Under the pieces are notes generated by a model. That model saw nothing but the letters and a program-made list of their open reading frames with translations, did no database searches and was not told where the DNA came from. This document shows positions 1 through 7,400 of a stretch of 18,836 nucleotides of DNA, piece by piece. Position 1 is the stretch's first letter, and every line of letters starts with the position of its first letter. This DNA is from CAIUVD01 sp044338255. GTDB lineage: Bacteria > Planctomycetota > UBA11346. The translations under genes were made by a program, and so were the position numbers. The stretch spans positions 1 through 18,836 of the forward strand of contig JBIILZ010000076.1 of assembly GCA_044338255.1 (NCBI GenBank), written 5' to 3'.

Positions 1-2
1 GC

Positions 3-464
3 GATGAGCGGCAATGGGTGGCGTGGCTGGATACCGGCGACCTCATTCCCGATGGCCGCGATTTTCCCGAATCCCGTTCACACCTGCAGATCCTCGCCCG
101 GCGCGTGACCTGGCTCGCCGATGGCGGTGTGGTCGTCGAGACGCCCGCCGACATACCGCAACCGCTCGCTGGGGGCACGCCCAACTCCGAACACCTCGCG
201 TGGCATGGCGAGCTCACGGCCAGTGAATTATTGATGCCCCAGGAATTGCCCGCCGCCGAGGTCATCGATCTCTCGGCGGTGATCGCCGCCGGCACCTGGA
301 TCCACGACTGGTTCCGTACCCATCCCGGGCAAGGCGTGGTCGGAGCCCTGCCCGACATCCGTCGTCAATTCGAGCACGCTGGCCTGCCGATCCTCTGGCG
401 TGATCCGCGCAGCCACGGCGTCAGCGCCCAAGAAAAAGCCGAGTTGTTCGGACTTTCGTCCTGA
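3..464 (+). CDS. STAS-like domain protein, 5' end cut off by the window
   Basis: The reading frame is open from the first bases of the window to a TGA at 462-464, so about 153 C-terminal residues of a longer protein are visible. I do not recognise the first part. The last 80 residues, beginning near ELPAAEVIDLSAV, follow the pattern of a STAS (anti-sigma-factor antagonist-like) fold: a hydrophobic strand ending in DLS, a helix, a second strand (GVVGAL), a helix (PDIRRQFEHAG) and a last strand (LPILW). The usual phosphorylatable Ser/Thr after the DLS strand is not clear, so this may be a degenerate or structural member. It ends 23 nt before the deacetylase gene on the same strand, so the two may be co-transcribed. 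The fold is inferred from pattern only and the function is unknown. Confidence 0.55.
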   Translation, partial: DERQWVAWLDTGDLIPDGRDFPESRSHLQILARRVTWLADGGVVVETPADIPQPLAGGTPNSEHLAWHGELTASELLMPQELPAAEVIDLSAVIAAGTWIHDWFRTHPGQGVVGALPDIRRQFEHAGLPILWRDPRSHGVSAQEKAELFGLSS

Positions 465-487
465 CGCGCAGGCCCCAGCATCTCTCC

Positions 488-1189
488 ATGGCCTGCGATC
501 TCCTGGTTTTTGCCCCTCACCCGGACGACGCCGAGATCCATTGCGGCGCGACCATCGCCGCCCATGTCCGCCAGGGCGCGCGAGTGATCGTGGTCGATGC
601 CACGCGTGGAGAGATGGGCTCTCGCGGAACCGTGGCCGAACGCGATGCGGAAGCGGAAGCCGCCGCCGCCGTGCTCGGCGTGCATGAACGCCACAACCTC
701 GGCTTGCCCGATGGCGGCCTGATGGCCGGCGATCGCGTCCAACGCGATGCCCTGGTCGAGGCCCTGCGCCGATATGCCCCGCGCACCGTGCTGACCATCG
801 GTGGCGCTGCCCGCCACGGCGATCACCTGGCCCTCCATGCGCTCAGCCTGGGAGCGATGAAGATGGCGGCGTTGCACCGGTTTCCTTCGGCTTTTCCGGC
901 GGTGCCGGGCATCCGCTTATGGTGCTACGAAGCCGAGCTGCCGCTGACTGCGCCGATGTTCATCGTCCCCGCCAGCGAGGCCGATTGGGAGCGCAAACGC
1001 GCGGCGGTCGCGTGCTATGGCAGCCAGCTCGCCGGACGCGACGGCTTACCGACGACCATCGCGACTCCGGAATTCACGCGCTGGATCGAAGCCCGCGGCC
1101 GGACCTGGGGCTTTCAGGCCGGAGCGCCATATGGGGAAGCGTTTTATGGGCCGGAGGCGGCACGGGTTGCTGACCTACGGTTGATTTAA
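488..1189 (+). CDS. bshB1: PIG-L/LmbE family deacetylase, BshB1-like
   Basis: A 233-residue zinc-dependent N-acetylglucosaminyl deacetylase of the PIG-L/LmbE family. Visible motifs are the metal and catalytic HPDDAE motif at residues 11-16, a second metal site RHGDH (109-113), and the segments GTVAERDAEAEAA (48-60), NLGLPDGG (70-77) and YGEAFYG near the C-terminus. These are typical of the BshB1 branch, which removes acetyl from GlcNAc-malate during bacillithiol synthesis. H11, D14 and H113 fit the expected zinc ligands. BshB1 proteins usually read DRHPDH where this one has ARHGDH. No signal peptide is seen, so the protein is cytoplasmic. No clear Shine-Dalgarno precedes the ATG. bshA and bshC are not in the window, so the family is sure but the bacillithiol role is inferred; other GlcNAc-type substrates are possible. 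Confidence 0.82.
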   Translation: MACDLLVFAPHPDDAEIHCGATIAAHVRQGARVIVVDATRGEMGSRGTVAERDAEAEAAAAVLGVHERHNLGLPDGGLMAGDRVQRDALVEALRRYAPRTVLTIGGAARHGDHLALHALSLGAMKMAALHRFPSAFPAVPGIRLWCYEAELPLTAPMFIVPASEADWERKRAAVACYGSQLAGRDGLPTTIATPEFTRWIEARGRTWGFQAGAPYGEAFYGPEAARVADLRLI

Positions 1190-1202
1190 AGGCGCTGAGC
1201 CC

Positions 1203-1384
1203 CTGGTCACTGGCCCCCGGTCCCCGGTCACTGGTCTCTGGCCCCTGGCCCCTGGTCCCTGGTCACTGGTCCCTGGTCCCTGGTCCCCGGTCACTGGTCA
1301 CTGGTCTCTGGTCACTGGTCACTGGTCGCTGGTCACTGGTCCCTGGTCACTGGTCTCTGGTCTCTGGTCCCTGATCCCTGATCC
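1203..1384. repeat. Heptanucleotide tandem array, 26 units
   Basis: Twenty-six consecutive 7-bp units with consensus CTGGTCM run without any insertion or deletion. Most variation is at position 7 (A, C or T); some units read CTGGCCC or CCGGTCC and the last two read CTGATCC. The array starts 13 bp after the bshB1 stop. The period is not a multiple of three and there are no spacers, so it is neither coding nor CRISPR. It resembles the short tandemly repeated repetitive (STRR) heptamers described in cyanobacteria. The role is unknown; the copy number is likely to vary by slippage. Confidence 0.93.
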
Positions 1385-1465
1385 CACCCCCCGATCCCCA
1401 ACCACCCCCTCACAATCCCCAAGCCCCCACCCCCTCTCCCAAATCCCCACGGCAACCCACCCCCC
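1385..1465. other. C-rich, strand-asymmetric intergenic tract
   Basis: This tract holds ten runs of three or more C on the plus strand and very few G, so the minus strand is G-rich with many GGG or longer runs at short spacing. Such a strand, or a transcript reading leftward through the dcw terminator, could fold into G-quadruplexes. No ORF with coding character is seen. Together with the heptamer array and the terminator it makes up the whole 386-bp gap between the convergent genes bshB1 and ftsA. Confidence 0.7.
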
Positions 1466-1580
1466 AATAAAAAAAACGGCGCGAGCCGCGCATATGCAAG
1501 GCGCCGGAGGCCGACGCATGGGCCACCATGCTAGGTCTCCGGCAACGCCGCAGATGCGCGACTCCCGCCGTTTTTTTATT
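1466..1580. terminator. Large bidirectional hairpin terminator
   Basis: The left arm begins with eight A (1469-1476) followed by CGGCGCGAG. The right arm ends CTCCCGCCG followed by seven T (1571-1577). The arms 1466-1497 and 1549-1580 are complementary with a few mismatches, and the inner segment adds a further stem with an apical GCATGG/CCATGC hairpin (1516-1521 with 1526-1531). Because the stem is flanked by A and T tracts, it gives a GC stem plus U-run in both directions. That suits convergent bshB1 and ftsA transcription. The ftsA stop codon (1576-1578) lies within the outer arm. It is far larger than a normal intrinsic terminator and may be derived from a palindromic element. Confidence 0.82.
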
Positions 1581-2889
1581 CGAAGGGGCGAGAGAGCCAG
1601 GACCAGACCCCGCTGGCTTGTTTGGAGAGGCTCCGTCCCTCGCGATCGCGGGCCGCACGCCGCTGTTCGATCGCCGATACCACCAGGCCCGAAAGCAGGA
1701 TGTTCTCCAACTCCTCGCCGACATCGCGCTCCTCGCGGCGCTCGCGCCCGCCGGTGCCGAGCTGCACATCGAGGCCAAAAAGATCATGCAGCAACCCGGT
1801 CAGACCACCGACCTGACTGCCGCGCCCGACGAGGTGGATATGTCCGCGCCGGGGCAGCGGATTCTCGGGGTCTTCTTGCAGCTCCTGGGCGCGTCGGCCG
1901 AAGAACTCCAGCAAGGACGTGCGGCAGATGCGCGCCGCCGAGGGCAGCAAGGCATGGCGCTGGGCCATGACGTCGGTCCAGATCAATTGCTGGCCGGCGG
2001 CATGCGAGCCCTCGCCGGCGCCGACATCGACTTCGCGTTTGAGGCTCTCGGCCAGGGGCTCATCGATGCGCAGCTCGTTCATCAAGCGCCGGGTGACATC
2101 GTCACCACCGAAATCATAGGTGCGGATGCGCAGCAGCCGTTCACCCGAGCGCAGCAGGAAGCTCGTATGGCGCGCACCGCAATCGACGATCAGAGTCCAA
2201 CCGGTGGCCATCAGGCGGCCGTAGATGCCGCGATACAGCGCCGCCGGCTGGGCGATCACGCCATCGCAGCGTAGACCCAGGGACGCCGCCAGCTCATCGA
2301 GTTCATGGCGGTAACCGCGCCGGGCGAGGATCTGCAGCGCGTGGCAGCTCAGCCCTTTGCACTCTTCACCGAGCGGATGTTGGCGGCGCGCCTCGGTCTT
2401 CTCTTCGCGGTTGAGCTTGACGGTAAGGGCCTTCTTGGTCTGCGCCCGCGGCACCGCCCCGTGGCATTCCCACTTCACCGGCAGAATGTCGATCAGCTCC
2501 TGTTCGGTGCCGACGGGCTTTTCCTTGGCCCGCAGCAGCGCCCAATTCATCTCGTGAGCGGTCACCGGCTGAAGGATGCCTTCGAAGCTGATGTCGCCAG
2601 CGACCAGGCGCGAGACGATGCTGACATCCGAACGCGAGAGGTAGACGCTGCGCGCCTCGACCCCGGCGCTGTCGCAGACTTTGGTGATGATCTCGCCGAC
2701 GGCGGTACGCTGCTCGCGCTCCTCAAGCTCTGCCCAGGGCACATCGGTACGCTTGTAAGCGATGGTCTTGGTGCCGTACTCGCTACTCATCAGGGCGACA
2801 ATGCCGGTGAGATGCTGACTTGAGATCAGCACGATCACTAGCAGATCTTCGGAGTCGATGTCGCGACGGAGGGTAACGGTGGCAGGCAT
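1576..2889 (-). CDS. ftsA: FtsA-like actin-family division protein, divergent
   Basis: 437 residues, a typical FtsA length, in the expected place after ftsQ (21-nt gap). FtsA is an actin-like ATPase that ties FtsZ to the membrane. Recognisable are the SHS2-like region (SVYLSRSDVSIVSR, residues 81-94), the phosphate-2 region TLIVDCGARHTSFLL (232-246), the YDFGGDDVTRRLMNEL segment (258-273), the adenosine-region HLVGRGSQVGGL (352-363), and a short Trp-rich C-terminal helix GVWSWLSRPFE that fits the membrane-targeting helix. The nucleotide loops are weakened: DIGGGT is replaced by DCGARHT, GGGAQ by GRGSQ, and the N-terminal phosphate-1 loop is VLISSQHLT. No ftsZ follows; transcription ends in a hairpin at the stop codon. 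A PilM-type actin homologue is the main alternative, but context and the C-terminal helix favour FtsA. Confidence 0.72.
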   Translation of the reverse strand: MPATVTLRRDIDSEDLLVIVLISSQHLTGIVALMSSEYGTKTIAYKRTDVPWAELEEREQRTAVGEIITKVCDSAGVEARSVYLSRSDVSIVSRLVAGDISFEGILQPVTAHEMNWALLRAKEKPVGTEQELIDILPVKWECHGAVPRAQTKKALTVKLNREEKTEARRQHPLGEECKGLSCHALQILARRGYRHELDELAASLGLRCDGVIAQPAALYRGIYGRLMATGWTLIVDCGARHTSFLLRSGERLLRIRTYDFGGDDVTRRLMNELRIDEPLAESLKREVDVGAGEGSHAAGQQLIWTDVMAQRHALLPSAARICRTSLLEFFGRRAQELQEDPENPLPRRGHIHLVGRGSQVGGLTGLLHDLFGLDVQLGTGGRERREERDVGEELENILLSGLVVSAIEQRRAARDREGRSLSKQASGVWSWLSRPFE

Positions 2890-2910
2890 GAGATTCGACG
2901 ACGTTCCGGC

Positions 2911-4101
2911 TCAGCGAAGGAGGTAAAACGGCTCTTTGAAACGCACATTGATGCGCTCGATGCGACTGAGATCACCTTGGCATTTGATGGTGTGCACGAG
3001 ATCGCGGACCTTGTCCTCGCTCTGCACGCCGAAGCGCTCCTCACCGGGAGCGCCCCAGATGAACTTGGCCCCCTGACGGGTATAGAGCACCAGACCGCGC
3101 GGCGTGCCAGCGGGGATCTGCACCGGCGCCGCCGGCTGTCCACCAGCCACCGCTTGGCCACCAGCCACCGCTTGGGCGCCAGCCACCGCCGGTGCGGGCG
3201 ACAACGGATCGAGGGCGTCGTTGAGGACGATGTCGGTGATCAGGCCTTTTTCGATCTGCGGCTCGAGCTGGCGCCACAATTCGACGGCCTCGGCGATCGC
3301 CGGCCGGCCGCCGCCTTCGAGGCCGCGCACCAGCGGCCGCTGCACACCGGGATTCGGCAGCACGCCCGGCAAGACCACGCCCGCGGCATCGATCCACGCC
3401 CGGCTGCCGTCCTTGAGGATCGCCGGCAGGTACGGCCGACGCAATCCCAGCTGCACTTCGACCGTGCGGCGGATGCCGTTGAGCTGCACCAGCACCGGCG
3501 GCTTGCCGGTGACCCGACGGATGGCCGAGACCTTGCCCGGCTCGTGGAACAGCCGCACCTGACGGACCTCGGCCACCGCCGGCAACGCGCGCAGATGATC
3601 GGCGAGCTTCTGCAGCACCCATTCATTGGGCGCGCTCAGCTTTTCGTACTGCGGGCAGCGCCGCAGCCAGGCCAGGACCTCGGCATCGGGCACGCGCGGG
3701 CCGGGCAGCCAGGAGATGGTGACATTGGCCACCGGCAGGGGCTTGGGCAGATCGCCCCAGGACATCATCGACAGCACGATGAAGGCTGCGACGGCGACGA
3801 TCGCGCCGGCGCTCCACGGCTGGACGCCAGTGGAGGCGAACCAGCCACCCGCAGGACCGGAGGGCACGCCGTCGAGGGCGCTGCCGCCGGGGGTCGGCGC
3901 ATCGGCGTGGGTCGATTCGCGCAGCGGCTTGGCGGCACGCTTGCGGCGGCGGGTGGTCGACGGAGGCAGACGATCGCCCTCGGCCTCGGCGCGCTTGCGC
4001 AGCGCGACATCGATCAGCGCCTGCGGTTCGTTCTCGACGCGGCCCTCGGAGAAGTCTCCGGAGATCGCCTCGCGGAATTCGGTTTCAATGCGCCGCGCCA
4101 T
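2911..4101 (-). CDS. ftsQ: FtsQ/DivIB-like divisome protein
   Basis: 396 residues, placed between ddl and ftsA as in many dcw clusters. It has a long, charged cytoplasmic N-terminus with an RRRKRAAK basic patch (51-58), one transmembrane segment at about 97-115 (AGAIVAVAAFIVLSMMSW), then a soluble domain. That domain has a POTRA-like start (VANVTISWLPG..) and an FtsQ-type region (LPAILKDGSRAWIDAAGVVLPG) resembling the family's pattern of a residue change from substrate text to D..G.v. Sequence identity to model FtsQ is low, so the call rests on topology and position. The ATG at 4101 was chosen because the longer frame (from 4155) runs further into ddl; even so it overlaps the ddl stop by 17 bp. 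Near the C-terminus lies an in-frame AVAGGQ repeat. It would act at the septum linking early and late divisome proteins. Confidence 0.72.
   Translation of the reverse strand: MARRIETEFREAISGDFSEGRVENEPQALIDVALRKRAEAEGDRLPPSTTRRRKRAAKPLRESTHADAPTPGGSALDGVPSGPAGGWFASTGVQPWSAGAIVAVAAFIVLSMMSWGDLPKPLPVANVTISWLPGPRVPDAEVLAWLRRCPQYEKLSAPNEWVLQKLADHLRALPAVAEVRQVRLFHEPGKVSAIRRVTGKPPVLVQLNGIRRTVEVQLGLRRPYLPAILKDGSRAWIDAAGVVLPGVLPNPGVQRPLVRGLEGGGRPAIAEAVELWRQLEPQIEKGLITDIVLNDALDPLSPAPAVAGAQAVAGGQAVAGGQPAAPVQIPAGTPRGLVLYTRQGAKFIWGAPGEERFGVQSEDKVRDLVHTIKCQGDLSRIERINVRFKEPFYLLR
3140..3193 (-). repeat. 18-bp in-frame tandem repeat in ftsQ
   Basis: Two perfect 18-bp copies (3140-3157 and 3158-3175) and one degenerate copy (3176-3193). 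On the coding strand they give three six-residue units, AVAGAQ, AVAGGQ and AVAGGQ, forming an Ala/Gly/Gln linker near the C-terminus of the FtsQ-like protein. The exact copies point to recent slippage duplication that keeps the frame. Confidence 0.9.
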
Positions 4102-5032
4102 GACCCACCCCCCGCGCCGCAGCGCGTTGCACCAGACCATCCACCAAACGATCAAAGTCCATACCCGCCGCCGCTGCCGCCTTGGGCACCAGGCTGGTGG
4201 CCGTGAAGCCCGGCAGGGTGTTGATCTCGAGCACCGCGTACTCGCCGTCGGCAGTGCGCATGACGTCGCTGCGACTCAGATCACGGCAGCCGGCCGCACG
4301 ATGCGCCGCGACCCCGAGGGCCTGCAGTCGGGCCGCCAGAGCGGCATCCGCGACTGGGACCTCAGCGGTGTCGAGACGATGGTACTTGGCTTCGTAATCG
4401 AAGATCCCGCTCGCGGGATTGATCACCAGCGGCGGCAAGGCGTAGGCCGAGTCGCCTTCGCCGAGCACCGCCACGGTGTATTCCGGCCCGGGCAGCTGCT
4501 CTTCGAGCAAGTAAGGAATGGCCCCGACTTCGGCGAGCAGTTCTTCGCAGGTCGGCAAAATGAAGCTCGGATTGGCGACCATTCGCAGACCCACCGAGCT
4601 GCCATCGCTACGCGGCTTGAGCACCAGCGGCCCGAAGTGCGGCAAGCGCAGATCCTTGACCTGGAACGGACTGCCGAGGTGGATCGGCACGCCCCAGGGC
4701 ACGCGAATGCCGGCGGCCTTGAGCACCGTCTTGGTCGCTTCCTTGTCCATGCACAGGGCGCTGACGCGCGCATCCGAGCCGACATAGGTCTTGCCGACGG
4801 CATCGAGCTCGGCCTGCAGCCGGCCATCTTCGCCGTAGGTGCCGTGGACGATATTGAAGACCACCGCGCCCGCACGCAAAGTCCCGACGTCAACCTTGCC
4901 GGCGAGGTCGATGAGCTGCACGTCGTGACCGCCGCGCTGCAGGCCAGCGGCGATCGCGGCTCCTGAGCGCCGGCTGACCGCGGCCTCGCGGCCGGGGCCG
5001 CCCATCAACACATCGATCTTCAGCGCAGACAT
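4085..5032 (-). CDS. ddl: D-alanine--D-alanine ligase
   Basis: 315 residues, close to E. coli DdlB (306). This ATP-grasp enzyme joins two D-Ala for addition by MurF. Visible family features: the N-terminal VLMGGPGREAAVSRRSG (8-24) with the conserved Glu and Ser; HGTYGEDG (63-70); GSDARVSALCMDKEATK (85-101); the ATP-grasp loop LKPRSDGSSVGL (138-149); DYEAKY; and the metal-binding LEINTLPGFTATSLVPKAA near the C-terminus. The canonical N-S/T-PG signature reads NTLPG. The ATG at 5032 has GGAG eight nt upstream and overlaps the murB stop by 13 bp. The 3' end overlaps ftsQ by 17 bp. It is a stand-alone gene, not fused to murC as in Chlamydiae. Confidence 0.96.
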   Translation of the reverse strand: MSALKIDVLMGGPGREAAVSRRSGAAIAAGLQRGGHDVQLIDLAGKVDVGTLRAGAVVFNIVHGTYGEDGRLQAELDAVGKTYVGSDARVSALCMDKEATKTVLKAAGIRVPWGVPIHLGSPFQVKDLRLPHFGPLVLKPRSDGSSVGLRMVANPSFILPTCEELLAEVGAIPYLLEEQLPGPEYTVAVLGEGDSAYALPPLVINPASGIFDYEAKYHRLDTAEVPVADAALAARLQALGVAAHRAAGCRDLSRSDVMRTADGEYAVLEINTLPGFTATSLVPKAAAAAGMDFDRLVDGLVQRAAARGVGHGAAH

Positions 5033-6012
5033 GCGTCACGCTCCAGCAGGGTATTGGGATGGGCGTGCAGTTCAGCCGGGCAATCCCAGGTCTCGACCTC
5101 GAGCTCCATAACGATCTCGCGCTGCAGCCAGGCGGTGCGGCGGATGCGCCGGACCAGGGCAGTGACGTCGGCGACCGTCGCCGTGCGCTGCGGATTGACG
5201 ATGAAATTCGCGTGCACGTTGCTGATCTCGGCGCCGCCGATGCGCAGACCCTTGAGGCCCAGCTCATCGATGAGCTTGCCGGCAGGCATCGTCGGGCTGG
5301 GATTCTTGAACATGCATCCCGCGCTGGGCAGGGCCAAGGGCTGCGAGGCCGCCTTGGCCTGTTTCAAGCGCACTGAAGTCGCGCGCAGAGTCTCTGGCTC
5401 GGCGCTGGCGAGAGACATCTCCGCGGAGAGGAACAAGGTGCCCTCGGGCAGCCCGCTCGAACGGTAGGCCACCGGCACGTCTTTGCGCTCGATCCACCGC
5501 GGAGCGGACTCGCCAGGCAACAGGACTTCGACGCGCGTGACCCAGTCGAGGGTCCAACACGTCGAGGTCCCGGCGTTCATGCGCAGGGCCCCGCCGATGG
5601 TCGCCGGCACGCCGGCGAGTCCTTCCGGGCCGGCGAGCCCGGCTTTTACCGTCGCCGCGATCAACCGTGCGAGATCGTAGCCGGCCCCGACCTTGACCAG
5701 CGCCCGACCCTCGACCGCCGGGCCCAGCGACAAGGTGTCGAAGGCCGCCCCGAGCTTGATGACCACCTCGGGCACGCCCTGATCGCCAACCAAGAGGTTG
5801 GCGCCACGGCCGAGCCAACGATGGGGCACGGCCAGCAGCTCGGGCAGATCGCGGCGATCTTCGAGAATCACCAGGGTCGCCGGGCCACCGATGCGCATGG
5901 TCGTCAGTTCCGCCAGGCGGACGGCGTGGACCTGGTTGCGACGGCGCAGGTCAGGACTCAATCGATCAACTGGGAACACGGATTTTTCCAAGGTTAAAGT
6001 CGAAGAAATCAT
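5020..6012 (-). CDS. murB: UDP-N-acetylenolpyruvoylglucosamine reductase
   Basis: 330 residues. A FAD enzyme that reduces UDP-GlcNAc-enolpyruvate to UDP-MurNAc with NADPH. FAD-binding motifs: TTMRIGGPATLVI (37-49), LGRGANLLVGD (67-77) and GLAGVPATIGGALRMNAG (131-148). The SAGCMFKNP motif (230-238) carries Cys where E. coli MurB has the proton-donating Ser (NAGSFFKNP); Cys occurs there in many type II-like MurB. LIDELGLKGLRIGGAEIS and HANFIVN follow. The frame could start further upstream (6063), but ATG 6012 makes a precise ATGA overlap with the murC stop and was preferred. It overlaps ddl at its 3' end. Cytoplasmic, first committed MurNAc step. Confidence 0.95.
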   Translation of the reverse strand: MISSTLTLEKSVFPVDRLSPDLRRRNQVHAVRLAELTTMRIGGPATLVILEDRRDLPELLAVPHRWLGRGANLLVGDQGVPEVVIKLGAAFDTLSLGPAVEGRALVKVGAGYDLARLIAATVKAGLAGPEGLAGVPATIGGALRMNAGTSTCWTLDWVTRVEVLLPGESAPRWIERKDVPVAYRSSGLPEGTLFLSAEMSLASAEPETLRATSVRLKQAKAASQPLALPSAGCMFKNPSPTMPAGKLIDELGLKGLRIGGAEISNVHANFIVNPQRTATVADVTALVRRIRRTAWLQREIVMELEVETWDCPAELHAHPNTLLERDACLR

Positions 6013-7400
6013 GACAGTACGACGCCGGTCATGGTCAGTTGGGCAAGCACCTGCGGCGCGCATTCGCCGACGTCACCGGCACCGAGGATCAGCACCGTGT
6101 CGCCGGGAAGGGCTCCCCGGGCGACAAAGGTCACCGCTAGCGCAGGCTCATCGGCAGCTACCACCGTGAGCGCATCTTCACCGCTGCGGCGCTGCATGAC
6201 AGCAGCAGCTAGCGCCGCCGAGGTCGCGCCTGCGAGCGGTTCTTCACCAGCGGCATAGACCGGCAGCAAGGCCACCAGATGGGCCTGGTCAAAAGCCGCC
6301 ACGAACTCCGCGAAGCAGTCCTGCGTGCGCGTGAAGCGGTGCGGTTGAAACAGTACATGCACGCGCCCGCCAGCGAGCCGGGCGGCGGCGATGGTGGCAC
6401 GGATCTCTGATGGATGGTGTCCATAATCCTCGACCACGCGCACGCCGAGGGCGTGGCCATGGACCAGAAAGCGCCGCCGCACGCGCTCGCAGGTGGCCAG
6501 GCTCGCCAGGGACGTGGCCGGGAAGGCGCGCCGCGCCGCCACCACCGCCATCAAGGCATTGGTGACCATGTGCGCACCGGGGATCGGCACGTGCAGCTCG
6601 CCAATATCTTCACCCTGCAAGATCACCCGGCAGCGGCTGCCATCGGCACCCAAGGCGAGGTCGGCGGCATGGCAATCACCGCTATCGAGCCCGACACGCA
6701 GCACCGCCGCGCGCAGGCCGGCGGTGACGCGCTCGCTCAAGCCACTGGCCGGCACCACCACCAGACCGGTTTCGGGCACGCCGCGCAGCCAGCGGTTGAA
6801 GGCGGTCTCAAGATTGGCGAACGAACCGTAATGCCGCAGATGCTCATGGTCGAGGTTGGTGACCACGGCGATGGTTGGGGTGACGCCCGCGAACGAGCCA
6901 TCGGACTCATCGACCTCGGCCACGAACAGACCGCCGCGACCGACCCGCGCCCCGCCGCCGCCGAGGGCGCCCACCGCACCGCCGACCATCACTACCGGAT
7001 CGGCGCCGGACTCCGCCAGCACATGGCCGATGAACCACGTCGTCGAGGTCTTGCCGTGGCTGCCAGAGACGGCGATGGTCCGCGCCCCGGCCATCAACGC
7101 CACCAGGCACGCGCCGCGACCGAGCACCGTCAGCCCGCGTGCACGCGCCGCCTGCAGCTCGGGATGGGTGTCGCTCATCGCCGCCGTATGTACCACCAGA
7201 TCAGCCTCGGCGAGGTGCTCGGCGTGGTGCCCGCAGGCTACCGGCACGCCGCTTGAACCCAGGCGTCTGGTCATCGCCGTGACGGTGGCATCGCAGCCGC
7301 TGACGATTGCGCCACGGGCCTGCAGCAAAGGCACCAGCGCCGACATGCCGCTGCCGCCGATGCCGATGAGATGCACGCGTTTGCCGCTGAAGTCGGTCAT
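6009..7400 (-). CDS. murC: UDP-N-acetylmuramate--L-alanine ligase
   Basis: 463 residues, standard MurC length. Adds L-Ala to UDP-MurNAc using ATP in the cytoplasm. The order of motifs is canonical: N-terminal Rossmann HLIGIGGSGMSAL (10-22); P-loop SGSHGKTSTT (112-121); EVDESDGSF; TNLDHEHLRHYG; PGAHMVTNALMAV; RRFLVHG; VEDYGHHPSEI; the C-terminal FQPHRFTRT; and GAGDVGE. Nothing essential is missing. It overlaps murG (ATGA at 7397-7400) and murB (ATGA at 6009-6012), so it sits in the most tightly coupled part of the operon. Confidence 0.97.
   Translation of the reverse strand: MTDFSGKRVHLIGIGGSGMSALVPLLQARGAIVSGCDATVTAMTRRLGSSGVPVACGHHAEHLAEADLVVHTAAMSDTHPELQAARARGLTVLGRGACLVALMAGARTIAVSGSHGKTSTTWFIGHVLAESGADPVVMVGGAVGALGGGGARVGRGGLFVAEVDESDGSFAGVTPTIAVVTNLDHEHLRHYGSFANLETAFNRWLRGVPETGLVVVPASGLSERVTAGLRAAVLRVGLDSGDCHAADLALGADGSRCRVILQGEDIGELHVPIPGAHMVTNALMAVVAARRAFPATSLASLATCERVRRRFLVHGHALGVRVVEDYGHHPSEIRATIAAARLAGGRVHVLFQPHRFTRTQDCFAEFVAAFDQAHLVALLPVYAAGEEPLAGATSAALAAAVMQRRSGEDALTVVAADEPALAVTFVARGALPGDTVLILGAGDVGECAPQVLAQLTMTGVVLS

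Noticed and set aside
1203..1384. Possible CRISPR array
   Set aside because: The unit is 7 bp, directly abutting, with no spacers and no cas genes.
1190..1575. Hidden or broken ftsZ after ftsA
   Set aside because: The gap consists wholly of the heptamer array, a C-rich tract and a terminator; no tubulin-type GGGTGTG motif is seen.
1319..1787. Minus-strand frames through the heptamer array and terminator
   Set aside because: They translate a repeat whose period shifts frame (ETSDQGPVTSDQ type) and a hairpin; no coding signal.
4102..4155. Longer ftsQ start inside ddl
   Set aside because: It adds a Trp-rich segment encoded opposite in frame to conserved ddl codons; ATG 4101 gives a shorter overlap and a G-rich stretch just upstream.
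2977..4966. Two long plus-strand frames (409 and 446 codons) opposite ftsQ and ddl
   Set aside because: They are His/Arg/Gly-rich shadows of genes on the other strand, without motifs or ribosome-binding sites, and they overlap each other.
6013..6063. Longer murB start inside murC
   Set aside because: ATG 6012 makes an exact ATGA overlap, repeated at four other junctions.
4085..7400. murC-ddl fusion as in Chlamydiae
   Set aside because: murC and ddl are separate complete genes with murB between them.
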